From NCBI RefSeq assembly GCF_030068455.1, contig NZ_JAQOSQ010000013.1, positions 89,338 to 153,337 on the forward strand: DNA of 64,000 nt, written 5' to 3'. The DNA comes from Roseofilum casamattae BLCC-M143 (GTDB lineage Bacteria; Cyanobacteriota; Cyanobacteriia; Cyanobacteriales; Desertifilaceae). Below, in pieces: positions 17,098-24,808 of the stretch (the stretch's first letter is position 1; every line of letters begins with the position of its first letter). The notes below the pieces were generated by a model, which saw only the letters and a list, made by a program, of their open reading frames with translations, searched no databases and was not told the origin of the DNA. Position numbers and translations under genes: made by a program.

Positions 17098-18234
17098 ATG
17101 TTCGCCATCAAAGAACTCGTCCGCAGAGTCGGCAATGGTATCACGCCGCGCATGGTTCGCCACTATCACGAAATCGGCCTGTTGCCGCAGCCAACTCGTT
17201 CCCCGAGCAATTATCGCTTGTACGAGGAAGCGGATGTCCGTCGTTTGCAGCGCATCGCGGCACTGAAACAACGGGGATTTCAACTGTCTCATATCAAGCA
17301 AATGCTCGCAGCAGGTAATGGTTTGCCCGAAGGGGAGCTGCTGCAACAGCTCGAGGGACAATACCAGACGGTTTTGCAACAACTGGTAAAATTGCGGCGC
17401 ACCGCCATTGCCTTAGAAGGATTGCTCGGACGCGATCGCTCCTGTCAGTCCCAACAAGGACAAATTTTGGCACGACTGCAACTTTTATCCGAGGAAACGG
17501 AAACGGCAGACTCTCTCGAGAATTGGTTCTGGCATGACTGGGATGCTGCGGTTTGCGACCATCCGGAAAACTTTCAAGAAGCATTGCAACGCCTCTTGCC
17601 GGCTCTCTCCCAATGCTCTGCTATTGAAATAGATATTTTATCCCATCTGGTCTTAGCCTCTGGCGATGTGAGTTTGGCTGCCTTTATCCGCATGAGTCCC
17701 GATGCGATCGCTGCCGCTCGAGGGGCGCTGAGTCAGGGTTGTAACGTTATTGGGGATATTGCTGCTGTCGTTGCTGCCTGCGATCGCACTCGGCTCGCTC
17801 ATCTGAGCTGTGACTGTCTCTGCGCGATCGACAATCCTCACATTGAGAGTGCTAGCGATGCCGAACAAGCATTTTGGCGCGATCCTTTCTGGCGAGAGCG
17901 ACTGGAAGATTTAATTGATGGCAATATTTGGGTTATTGGTTATGCACCATCGGTACTGCTGGAAATTTGCCACCTCGTTGAAACTCAAGCGGCTCGTCCT
18001 GCTCTCATTATTGGGCTGCCAATGGGTTTTTCTCACGCACCAGCCGCCAAGCGACGGCTGATGCAGTTGCCAATTCCTTATATTACGAGCGAGAGTAATT
18101 TTGGGGGCGGCCTGCTGGCTGCGATCGCTCTCAATCGACTGGCTGCTTCTTTAATCGAAAAGCCTGATTGCCATTGCTATCTTAAAACCCAGATTCCACA
18201 GGACAAATCTAACCTGAAAAACTCTAGCAACTGA
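17098..18234 (+). CDS. coaR: Cobalt-responsive MerR-family activator CoaR
   Basis: 378 residues. The N-terminal MerR helix-turn-helix (FAIKELVRRVGNGITPRMVR, RLYEEADVRRL) is followed by a linker and a C-terminal domain resembling precorrin-8X methylmutase (CobH/CbiC), for example LVLASGDVSLAAFIRMSP and ARPALIIGLPMGFSHAPAAK. The C-terminus carries Cys-His-Cys (DCHCYL), which in Synechocystis CoaR is needed for cobalt sensing. It activates the divergent coaT gene. Confidence 0.92.
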   Translation: MFAIKELVRRVGNGITPRMVRHYHEIGLLPQPTRSPSNYRLYEEADVRRLQRIAALKQRGFQLSHIKQMLAAGNGLPEGELLQQLEGQYQTVLQQLVKLRRTAIALEGLLGRDRSCQSQQGQILARLQLLSEETETADSLENWFWHDWDAAVCDHPENFQEALQRLLPALSQCSAIEIDILSHLVLASGDVSLAAFIRMSPDAIAAARGALSQGCNVIGDIAAVVAACDRTRLAHLSCDCLCAIDNPHIESASDAEQAFWRDPFWRERLEDLIDGNIWVIGYAPSVLLEICHLVETQAARPALIIGLPMGFSHAPAAKRRLMQLPIPYITSESNFGGGLLAAIALNRLAASLIEKPDCHCYLKTQIPQDKSNLKNSSN

Positions 18235-18325
18235 AGGGAGAATGGCGAGCGATCGCCTCGTTTCCACTGCGACGAACAATAGGGTCGCGCAATTTGCTCT
18301 GCTCGCTTTTCCCAGCATATCAGCG

Positions 18326-19384
18326 CTAATTTTGCAACTCTCCCCCTCTCCAGTTTCCTTCGACGCGAGTACCATCGGCAAAAATATACACTCCCGTTCC
18401 TTCCTTATCGCCATTGCTAAACTGTCCTTCGTAGCGATCGCCACTAGCATAGGTACAAGTTGCCGTGCCATTTAGGGAACCATTTGCAAACTGTCCTTCA
18501 CAGCGATCGCCATTAGCAGAAATGAAAACTCCTTGATTATGGAACTGACCGTTTTGAAACTCACCTTCATAACGATTGCCATTGTCAAAGACAAACGTTC
18601 CCGTTCCATTAAATTGACCGTCTTGGAATTCTCCGGTATAGGTTCCTTCGCCTTTTAGCACAAAAGTTCCTTCTCCTTCGGGTTTTCCGTCCACAAATTT
18701 ACCTTCATAACGGTTGCCATTGGCATACTCTCTCACCCCAGTTCCTTGAAACCTCCCGTTACTAAATTCACCTTCATAGCTTCCCCCATCGGCAAAGGTA
18801 TAAGTCCCCGTTCCATTGGGTTGACTGCCATTCAGTTCGCCAACGTAGCTATTGCCGTTGCTATAGGTACACTCCCCCTCATTACCAAGCTGACCATTGC
18901 TGAAAACTCCACTACATTGATTTCCGTTAGGGAAGATAAACGTGCCATTACCTTGGGGTTTTCCTTCAGCAAACTCTCCCTCGTAGCGCCCGCCGTCTGC
19001 AGAAATATACGTTCCTTCTCCCTCCGGCTGACCGTTTTTGAAAGTTCCTTCGTAGCGATCGCCGTCAGCATACTGCCAAACCCCAGTTCCTTCAAATTGA
19101 CCGCCTTTAAATTCTCCTTCGTAACGACCGCCATCGGCAAAAATGTAAGCGCCAGTTCCTTCGGGTTGACTGCTGACAAAATTGCCTTCGTAGCGATCGC
19201 CATTGGCATATTCGCACATTCCTTGACCGTTCAAGGCACTCGAGGTAATTTCTCCTTCACAGCGACCTCCATCCGGTAAAGTAATCGTTCCTGCTCGTGC
19301 GGGTTGTACATTGGCGATATAACCCACTGCTTCCATGCTCGAAGCCACTAATAAAGCAATACTCAATCGATAAACTAAACGCAT
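18326..19384 (-). CDS. Secreted MORN-repeat protein
   Basis: 352 residues with an N-terminal signal peptide (VYRLSIALLVASSMEAVGY..PARAG) and about 13 MORN repeats of the form (D/N)GxRYEGEFxxGxxxGxGxYxFA. MORN repeats fold into an extended beta-strand solenoid; bacterial members are often envelope proteins of unknown function. The stop lies about 50 bp upstream of the tonB start on the same strand, so the two may share a transcript with tonB first. No catalytic domain is visible. Confidence 0.88.
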   Translation of the reverse strand: MRLVYRLSIALLVASSMEAVGYIANVQPARAGTITLPDGGRCEGEITSSALNGQGMCEYANGDRYEGNFVSSQPEGTGAYIFADGGRYEGEFKGGQFEGTGVWQYADGDRYEGTFKNGQPEGEGTYISADGGRYEGEFAEGKPQGNGTFIFPNGNQCSGVFSNGQLGNEGECTYSNGNSYVGELNGSQPNGTGTYTFADGGSYEGEFSNGRFQGTGVREYANGNRYEGKFVDGKPEGEGTFVLKGEGTYTGEFQDGQFNGTGTFVFDNGNRYEGEFQNGQFHNQGVFISANGDRCEGQFANGSLNGTATCTYASGDRYEGQFSNGDKEGTGVYIFADGTRVEGNWRGGELQN

Positions 19385-19432
19385 TGCAACCTCCTTGTAA
19401 TTGTTAAAAAGTGACGGTTAGGGAAACTTTAG

Positions 19433-21154
19433 CTAAACATCAGGATTAGTTTCCTCTAATTCCTGGCGTTCCTGCTCTTCGCGTTGTTGGCGTTCTTGCT
19501 CTTCGCGTTGTTGGCGCTCCTGCTCTTCGCGTTGTTGGCGTTCCTGCTCTTCGCGTTGTTGGCGTTCCTGCTCTTCGCGTTGTTGGCGCTCCTGCTCTTC
19601 GCGTTGTTGGCGCTCCTGCTCTTCGCGTTGTTGGCGCTCCTGCTCTTCGCGTTGTTGGCGCTCCTGCTCTTCGCGTTGTTGGCGTTCCTGCTCTTCGCGT
19701 TGTTGGCGCTCCTGCTCTTCGCGTTGTTGGCGCTCGCGTTCTGCTTGCTCCTGACGCTCGCGTTCCCTCTGTTCTTGTTCTAACTGTCGTTGACGGGCGC
19801 GAGCTTCTCGTGCGAAATCCGAACCCTGAACGGTAAACTGAACGGCAACAGTGAAGGCAAGCTGACTACCTCCCGGATTGCTAAATCGCATCCGCCTTGC
19901 TGCTTCAATTGCCGCCTGCGCGATCGCATCACTTGCACTTCCACTTACACTTACATCAACTACATTGCCGCTCCCATCTATAACCACGCGAACAGAAGCA
20001 CTTCCTTCTTCCCCATCCAAGGAAGAGGGATATCTAGGCCTGCAATGGCGAATACAACTCGGTCTGCCACCCGAAACAGGTTGTTTTTTAGGAGGAGCTG
20101 GTCGTGGGGGAGGAGCTTGATTGGCTGCAATATTACCCGGACTTCCTCCAGTACTCGGGTTTCCAGTGTCACCGGGATTGGAAGATGAATTGCCGGAGTT
20201 ACCCCAATTGTCAGAGAAGTCTCGATTACCGCTATTACTGGAGGGTTGACTGCCTGCAACCGGTCGTCCCGGTGCGCCCGAGGAGTTGGTGGCGACGTTG
20301 CCCGGACTGCCTAAAGAGGCGGGGTTGGCGCTGTCTCCGGGATTGGAGTCCGAACTTCCTAAACCTCCAACCAAGTCGCGAAGGGGGTTTCCCGATGGAG
20401 CTACCGGTTGATTCACGCTCGGTCGTCCCGGCGCGTTTGAGGGATTAGCGGCAATATTGCCCGGACTTCCTGGAGAGGTGGGACTACTACTTTCTCCAGG
20501 ATTGGAGTCCGAACTTCCTAAACCTCCAACCAAGTCGCGAAGGGGGTTTCCCGATGGAGCTACCGGTTGATTCACGCTCGGTCGTCCCGGCGCGTTTGAG
20601 GGGTTAGCGGCAATGTTACCTGGACTTGCGGGAGAGGTGGGACTACTACTTTCCTCGGGATTGGAGTCGGAACTTGCTAAACCTCTAACCAAGTTGCGAA
20701 GGGGGTTTTCCGATGGAGCTACCGGTTGATTGGGAGTCGGATTGGAGGGGGTTTGAGGTAGTCGAGCGGCGTTTTTTTGAGGAATTGGCGGTGGTGGTGA
20801 CGTACTAGGAGGACTCGGCACTGGTGGAGTCACTGTTGGAGAGGGTATTGGTTGAGCTTCGGGTTCGGGCGGTTCAATTTCCGGCTCGGGTTGAGGAGGT
20901 TCGATTTCCGGCTCGGGTTCGGGCGGTTCGATTTCCGGCTCTGGCTCTAGCTCTGGCTCTGGCTCTGGTGTATCGACCACGATAATTTCGATGGGGTCTT
21001 CAGCTCGTGCTGGGAATGGCTCCCAAAACAAGCTTACACCCAACAGTGCCAAGCAATGGATAACCGATGAAGTGACCAAACTATAAAACAGAAAGCTTTT
21101 GATAAATCTGCCTTCTTTTTCCCGTTGCTCGATACAAAATGCTGATAAGCTCAT
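19433..21154 (-). CDS. TonB-family energy transducer with internal and C-terminal tandem repeats
   Basis: 573 residues. One membrane anchor at about 20-45, a Pro/Glu-rich periplasmic stretch (PEPEPE.. at 60-125), three 53-residue repeats (142-300), a TonB C-terminal domain (about 360-445; RPRYPSSLDGEEGSASVRVV, AIEAARRMRFSNPGG), then an unusual charged tail with 11 copies of ERQQREEQ (474-561). TonB normally ends with its receptor-binding domain, so the tail is odd; it should form a long alpha-helix or coiled coil. The gene probably energises outer-membrane siderophore receptors such as the one at 12552-14966. ExbB/ExbD are not in the window. Confidence 0.88.
   Translation of the reverse strand: MSLSAFCIEQREKEGRFIKSFLFYSLVTSSVIHCLALLGVSLFWEPFPARAEDPIEIIVVDTPEPEPELEPEPEIEPPEPEPEIEPPQPEPEIEPPEPEAQPIPSPTVTPPVPSPPSTSPPPPIPQKNAARLPQTPSNPTPNQPVAPSENPLRNLVRGLASSDSNPEESSSPTSPASPGNIAANPSNAPGRPSVNQPVAPSGNPLRDLVGGLGSSDSNPGESSSPTSPGSPGNIAANPSNAPGRPSVNQPVAPSGNPLRDLVGGLGSSDSNPGDSANPASLGSPGNVATNSSGAPGRPVAGSQPSSNSGNRDFSDNWGNSGNSSSNPGDTGNPSTGGSPGNIAANQAPPPRPAPPKKQPVSGGRPSCIRHCRPRYPSSLDGEEGSASVRVVIDGSGNVVDVSVSGSASDAIAQAAIEAARRMRFSNPGGSQLAFTVAVQFTVQGSDFAREARARQRQLEQEQRERERQEQAERERQQREEQERQQREEQERQQREEQERQQREEQERQQREEQERQQREEQERQQREEQERQQREEQERQQREEQERQQREEQERQQREEQERQELEETNPDV
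19472..19735. repeat. 24-bp tandem repeat, 11 copies, within tonB
   Basis: Eleven nearly identical 24-bp units encode ERQQREEQ eleven times. Units differ only by silent T/C changes (CGTTCCTG versus CGCTCCTG), which points to recent slippage expansion under selection for the peptide. Confidence 0.97.
20255..20731. repeat. 159-bp tandem repeat, 3 copies, within tonB
   Basis: Three 53-residue units starting NQPVAPS(E/G)NPLR(N/D)LV and ending APGRP. The first two are most alike in their second halves; the third has diverged towards its end. Part of the unit (SPGNIAAN) recurs again near residue 338. Confidence 0.95.
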
Positions 21155-21324
21155 CTTCTCAAGTCTCTATGCTCTGTTTGTTAGAGCGCGATCGCTCCTG
21201 AAACTTCAAACTTGTCTGCTTTTCGATTCTCTTCCAGTCCGCTCTTCTCGCTACTGACTCGAAGGATCCCTAAAACATTTGCTTTTCAAAAGCTTACCGT
21301 ACAACGGGTCAACAATTTGAGTTT

Positions 21325-21336
21325 AATTCTCAATAA
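21325..21336. promoter_or_regulatory. Fur-like AT-rich element upstream of tonB
   Basis: AATTCTCAATAA, about 170 bp upstream of the tonB start, resembles the A/T-rich iron boxes described for cyanobacterial FurA. Iron repression of tonB would fit its role. This is a short match and may be chance. Confidence 0.25.
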
Positions 21337-21372
21337 GCTCAATTCTTAAGACTCTCTTTATTAAGCGGTTAT

Positions 21373-21442
21373 CCCTCTTCTGTCACTTTCCGAAAATCAG
21401 GATAGAATGAAATGAGAGTGTCAAGGGCTGAAAATCAGACAG
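21373..21442 (+). mobile_element. Terminal remnant of an IS701-family element (70 bp)
   Basis: Starts CCCTCTTCTGTCACTTTCCG and matches the reverse complement of 63423-63492, the transposase-start end of the complete IS701-family element, with only a few mismatches. The match stops just before the transposase start codon, so this is a truncated copy. Confidence 0.85.
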
Positions 21443-21443
21443 C

Positions 21444-21638
21444 TCAGGGGATAACAAACTCTCCACCCTTTGAGCAGAGCCACTTACCTAGCTGGGCGCT
21501 GTTAAATTCCCGGTCTCCAATCACCACCACTTTATATGGTTTCACTGACTCGGATTTTACCAACTCTTTGATTATCGGCCACCAGAGCTTCTCTACACTC
21601 AGTTGGCTTAAGTTCAGAAACCTTTGTAAACTTTTCAC
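21444..21638 (-). pseudogene. IS4-family-like transposase fragment
   Basis: The minus-strand frame holds PYKVVVIGDREFNSAQLGKW followed by LCSKGGEFVIP, a pattern around the second catalytic aspartate of IS4-type DDE transposases (IGDREF). Only about 65 residues of an expected 300 or more are present. It directly abuts the IS701-family scar, so two unrelated element fragments are joined here. Confidence 0.6.
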
Positions 21639-21873
21639 TCGAATCGACGATAAATTTATTCTCCCGAAAATAGAGTATACTAATATTATCTAAGAAAGGT
21701 TGTTTCCGAAAGTTCTTTAGGTTCTGCGATCGCCGAGCGATCGTGCCGAACTTTTCTCTGGCTTTTTCGAGAAATTGACAATGAGGCGATCGTAAAACTC
21801 TATATTATCGAGTATACTTTGTTTCTAGAAATTAGACCAAATCTAGTTACCACAGACTGTATTCAAGAATGAA

Positions 21874-21937
21874 CCGAAACCCAGTAGAGACAAGGCATGC
21901 CTTGTCTCTACTGCAGACCCCGAAAACATCCTCAATA
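21874..21937. repeat. 64-bp palindrome-centred interspersed repeat, copy 1
   Basis: Contains a near-perfect inverted repeat (GTAGAGACAAGGCATG and its complement) flanked by ACCGAAACCCA on the left and CAGACCCCGAAAACATCCTC on the right. The whole block, flanks included, recurs in reverse orientation at 49074-49138. Confidence 0.88.
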
Positions 21938-22006
21938 AAACGGATTTGGTATTACTCATAATAGAAAAAACTTATGAGGACAGAAAGCGGGTTTCTCAGT
22001 CACCCG

Positions 22007-22843
22007 TTAGGATAAATCGAGGAAATTTTGTAAGGCATCAAGCATGGCGGGAGGCCAGCGCCGGAAGTTTTTTACCCAAGAAATATCCCGATAGCGGGAG
22101 TCCAAACCCACGGCAGCCACCCAATTACTTTCTGCTTCTCCTTGTTTGCCACTCGCCCAGAGCGCCGCACTCAAAGCCGCTCGCATATCGGCAAATTGCG
22201 GGTATTTGCGATTAACATTGCGCATGAGTTGAATCGCGGCTTCCGTGTCTCCCACTTGGTAGGTGGCTAATGCTTTTCCGGCAAAGGCAAAGGCAAAATT
22301 AGGCGCGATTTCCGTACAGGTTTGGTAATCGGCGATCGCCCCTTGCCAGTCGGCTAATCCCATTTTCGCATTACCGCGATTATTGTAAGCTTGGGCATCA
22401 CCGGGGTCAATTTTGAGAATGCGATTGTAATCGGCGATCGCATCCTCAAATTGTCCTAAAGCTTCTAATGCCGCTCCCCGATTCAGATAGGGATCGGTTA
22501 CCAGAGGAGTTAGGGCAATGGCGCGATCGTAATCGGCGATCGCATCTTCTAATTTACCTTGACTCGCCCGCGTAATCCCTCGGTTACTCCATGCTGCCGC
22601 GTTCTCGGGATAATCGGCTAAAATTTTCGTCCAATAGACTTCTGCCGTGGCGAAATCTCCGCGCTCGGACGCCCTGAAAGCCTCTTGTCCTAACTCTTGC
22701 GGCGAGAGATCGCGATCGGCTAAACTAACTAACTGAGTTGGCCGATCCCAAACTTGCTGGGGAAATTCGCGAATGGAAGTAGCTCGGGCGGGTAAAATAA
22801 GGCTGGCTAGGATTATAGCGAGTACGACAAACCCCTTCAGCAT
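22007..22843 (-). CDS. Secreted/periplasmic TPR-repeat protein
   Basis: About 278 residues from the ATG at 22843, which begins a clear signal peptide (MLKGFVVLAIILASLILPA, then RA). A longer frame to 22915 gives no sensible N-terminus. Three or more tetratricopeptide repeats follow (AAAWSNRGITRASQGKLEDA, DPYLNRGAALEALGQFEDAI, QAYNNRGNAKMGLADWQGAI), then FAFAGKALATYQVGDTEAAI. TPRs mediate protein-protein contacts. Such proteins are common in cyanobacteria and the partner is unknown. Confidence 0.85.
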   Translation of the reverse strand: MLKGFVVLAIILASLILPARATSIREFPQQVWDRPTQLVSLADRDLSPQELGQEAFRASERGDFATAEVYWTKILADYPENAAAWSNRGITRASQGKLEDAIADYDRAIALTPLVTDPYLNRGAALEALGQFEDAIADYNRILKIDPGDAQAYNNRGNAKMGLADWQGAIADYQTCTEIAPNFAFAFAGKALATYQVGDTEAAIQLMRNVNRKYPQFADMRAALSAALWASGKQGEAESNWVAAVGLDSRYRDISWVKNFRRWPPAMLDALQNFLDLS

Positions 22844-22943
22844 GAATTTAAGCACTATATTAATTAACAATGAATAATGAACAATTAACAACGGGGATCG
22901 ATCGTTGAACTGCATTTTAGAATTCTAGAACAAAATTTGTCCT

Positions 22944-23648
22944 TTAGCCCGAAGACGAAGAGTTCGGAGACAGAATGCGATAGATAATGACAGCCAGTTG
23001 CGCGCCGACAATGGGAGCCACCCAGTAGATGCCTTGATAATCCCACAAACCGGAAACCAAGGCAGGGCCGAGCGATCGCGCTGGATTCATACTCGCACCA
23101 GTAATCGGCCCCATAAAAGCGGCTTCTAACGCCACAGTCAAGCCGATCGCCAATCCGGCAAATCCTTGGTGGGCGCGGCGATCGAGTCCAGATCCGAGAA
23201 TGACAAACATCAAGATAAAGGTGAGAATAATTTCTAATATCAGCGATTGAGTTGCATTGCCATCAAGAGGTTGAGTTGCCCCCAAATTTGCGACTAACCC
23301 TAAAGTCGAGCGCAAGACTCCAGAAGCAGCGATCGCGCCCGAGCATTGAGCAATAATGTAGGGGAAAACTTTTGCTCCTGGGAACGATCCCATGGTCCAG
23401 AAGGCGAGTGTCACTGCAGGATTGATATGAGCCTCACTGATATGGCCAGTGGCATAAATCATTGCAGCAACAACAGCACCAAAAACAAAGCTAACTCCCA
23501 AATGAGTGAGAGCGCCTTGGCTAATCTCATTCACCATCACGGCACCCGTTCCCGAAAATACGAGAATAAATGTGCCTAATCCTTCGGCGATCGCTTCGCG
23601 CCAATAGCGCAAAATTACTTTCAGCTCGAGTGACGATTGTTCTGACAT
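22944..23648 (-). CDS. MIP-family channel (aquaporin / NIP-like)
   Basis: 234 residues, six TM helices and the two half-helix motifs: HINPAV and MNPARS. The N-terminal GTFILVFSGTGAVMVNEISQG is reminiscent of NIP/aquaglyceroporin-like members rather than AqpZ. It starts 3 bp after the pstS stop, so it should share the Pho-controlled transcript. Solutes could be water, glycerol or metalloids such as arsenite; sequence alone does not decide. Confidence 0.88.
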   Translation of the reverse strand: MSEQSSLELKVILRYWREAIAEGLGTFILVFSGTGAVMVNEISQGALTHLGVSFVFGAVVAAMIYATGHISEAHINPAVTLAFWTMGSFPGAKVFPYIIAQCSGAIAASGVLRSTLGLVANLGATQPLDGNATQSLILEIILTFILMFVILGSGLDRRAHQGFAGLAIGLTVALEAAFMGPITGASMNPARSLGPALVSGLWDYQGIYWVAPIVGAQLAVIIYRILSPNSSSSG

Positions 23649-23651
23649 TAA

Positions 23652-24680
23652 TTAATATTTAGCCTGTTTGCGCAATAACTCCGGAATAGTTAGCCCAAAT
23701 TGAGATTTACCCTCAAATACCGTACCCACTTCTCCCTTATTATACGTGACTTCGTTAATGTGATAAGCCTCGTCAGGTAAAGGAACATAGCCAACTTCAG
23801 CAACCACCTGTGGTGCTTGCTCTAAATAGTAATAGACAAACTCGCGCATGGCTGGATTCTTTTGCGCGTCAGTCAAATTGATATAGATAAATAAGGGGCG
23901 AGCTAAGGGTTGGTATTCGCTGTTTTCTACCGTTGCTCGAGAGGGAAGAATGGGTCCGTTGCCGCTATCAACGGCCAGCGCTCTAACTTCGTCTTTATTT
24001 TGCTCGTAATAGGACAAGCCAAAATATCCTAAACTATTAATATCCGAGCTAATTCCTTTCTCGATAATTGTGTCATCTTCACTCGCTACATAGTCGCTGC
24101 GACTGGCTCCTGCATCTCCCAAGATTGCTTCGGTAAAATAATCAAAGGTTCCCGAATCTGCACCCGGACCGTAGAGTTTTAGAGGAACCCCCGGCCAAGA
24201 GGGGCGAATTTGATTCCACTGAGTAATCTTCTGCTGAGCTTGGCTTTCCCAAATTTGGCGCAATTCTGCTAGCGTAATTTCTCCCACCCAATCATTTTCG
24301 GGATTGACGACAACCGTAATGGCATCAAAGGCGATGGGTAGCTCTATGTAGGAGACTTTCCCTTCTTTACATGCTGCCATTTCTTGCAGGTTAATCGGTC
24401 TTGAGGCATTATTGATCGCTGTTTGTCCGGCACAAAACTTCTCAAATCCTCCTCCGGTTCCGGAAAACTCTACATTTACCTCAACAGAGGCGCGATCGTC
24501 TTGACTGAATTGTTCTGCTACCGCTTTGGTAATCGGATAAACCGTACTCGAGCCATCAATGACAATGGCTTGGGATTCTTGAGATTGTGTCTTAGAACAC
24601 CCATGGAGAACTGTTGTTGCTCCCATTGCCAATAGGCCAATTACTAGGATTATGCCAGTTTTTCTTAAGATTCCTTTCAT
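23652..24680 (-). CDS. pstS: Phosphate ABC transporter substrate-binding lipoprotein (PstS/SphX type)
   Basis: 342 residues. A lipobox is at LHGC (about residue 28). The PstS signature follows: [53 protein letters not shown]. It captures phosphate in the periplasm for a PstCAB permease, which is not encoded here. A Pho box lies 80-100 bp upstream. The tight link to an aquaporin-family gene instead of pstCAB is unusual. Confidence 0.92.
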   Translation of the reverse strand: MKGILRKTGIILVIGLLAMGATTVLHGCSKTQSQESQAIVIDGSSTVYPITKAVAEQFSQDDRASVEVNVEFSGTGGGFEKFCAGQTAINNASRPINLQEMAACKEGKVSYIELPIAFDAITVVVNPENDWVGEITLAELRQIWESQAQQKITQWNQIRPSWPGVPLKLYGPGADSGTFDYFTEAILGDAGASRSDYVASEDDTIIEKGISSDINSLGYFGLSYYEQNKDEVRALAVDSGNGPILPSRATVENSEYQPLARPLFIYINLTDAQKNPAMREFVYYYLEQAPQVVAEVGYVPLPDEAYHINEVTYNKGEVGTVFEGKSQFGLTIPELLRKQAKY

Positions 24681-24760
24681 TTTGAATCCCTACCTCTTCA
24701 ACATTAACGCGCGAGTTAACGGCCTTTAGGTTTCATCATTTCAAAAAATGATGCAATGTC

Positions 24761-24779
24761 AAGTTAAGATTAGGTTAAG
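24761..24779 (-). promoter_or_regulatory. Pho box (SphR/PhoB site) upstream of pstS
   Basis: On the minus strand, CTTAACCT and CTTAACTT are separated by 3 bp, matching the cyanobacterial Pho box of (C/T)TTAA(C/A)CT repeats with 3-bp spacers. A weaker third unit (ATTGCATC, 24757-24750) keeps the same spacing. It predicts induction of pstS and the following channel gene under phosphate limitation. Confidence 0.82.
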
Positions 24780-24808
24780 TATTCAAACAATCAGTTATAA
24801 TTCTTCAT

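Larger units (their letters stand above)
21155..22006. other. Gene-poor 852-bp stretch with IS scars and small repeats
   Basis: No intact gene is visible. The stretch holds the likely tonB promoter, an IS701-family terminal remnant, an IS4-like transposase fragment and one copy of a palindromic repeat, each listed separately. The part at 21640-21870 is AT-rich with no recognisable feature. Confidence 0.7.

Noticed and set aside
19484-19783. Leucine/alanine-rich plus-strand frame of 99 codons
   Set aside because: It is the antisense reading of the ERQQREEQ repeat in tonB; its hydrophobic look comes only from complementing that repeat.
19472-20731. CRISPR array
   Set aside because: The repeats are contiguous, coding and without unique spacers. 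No cas genes or repeat-spacer arrays were seen anywhere in the window.
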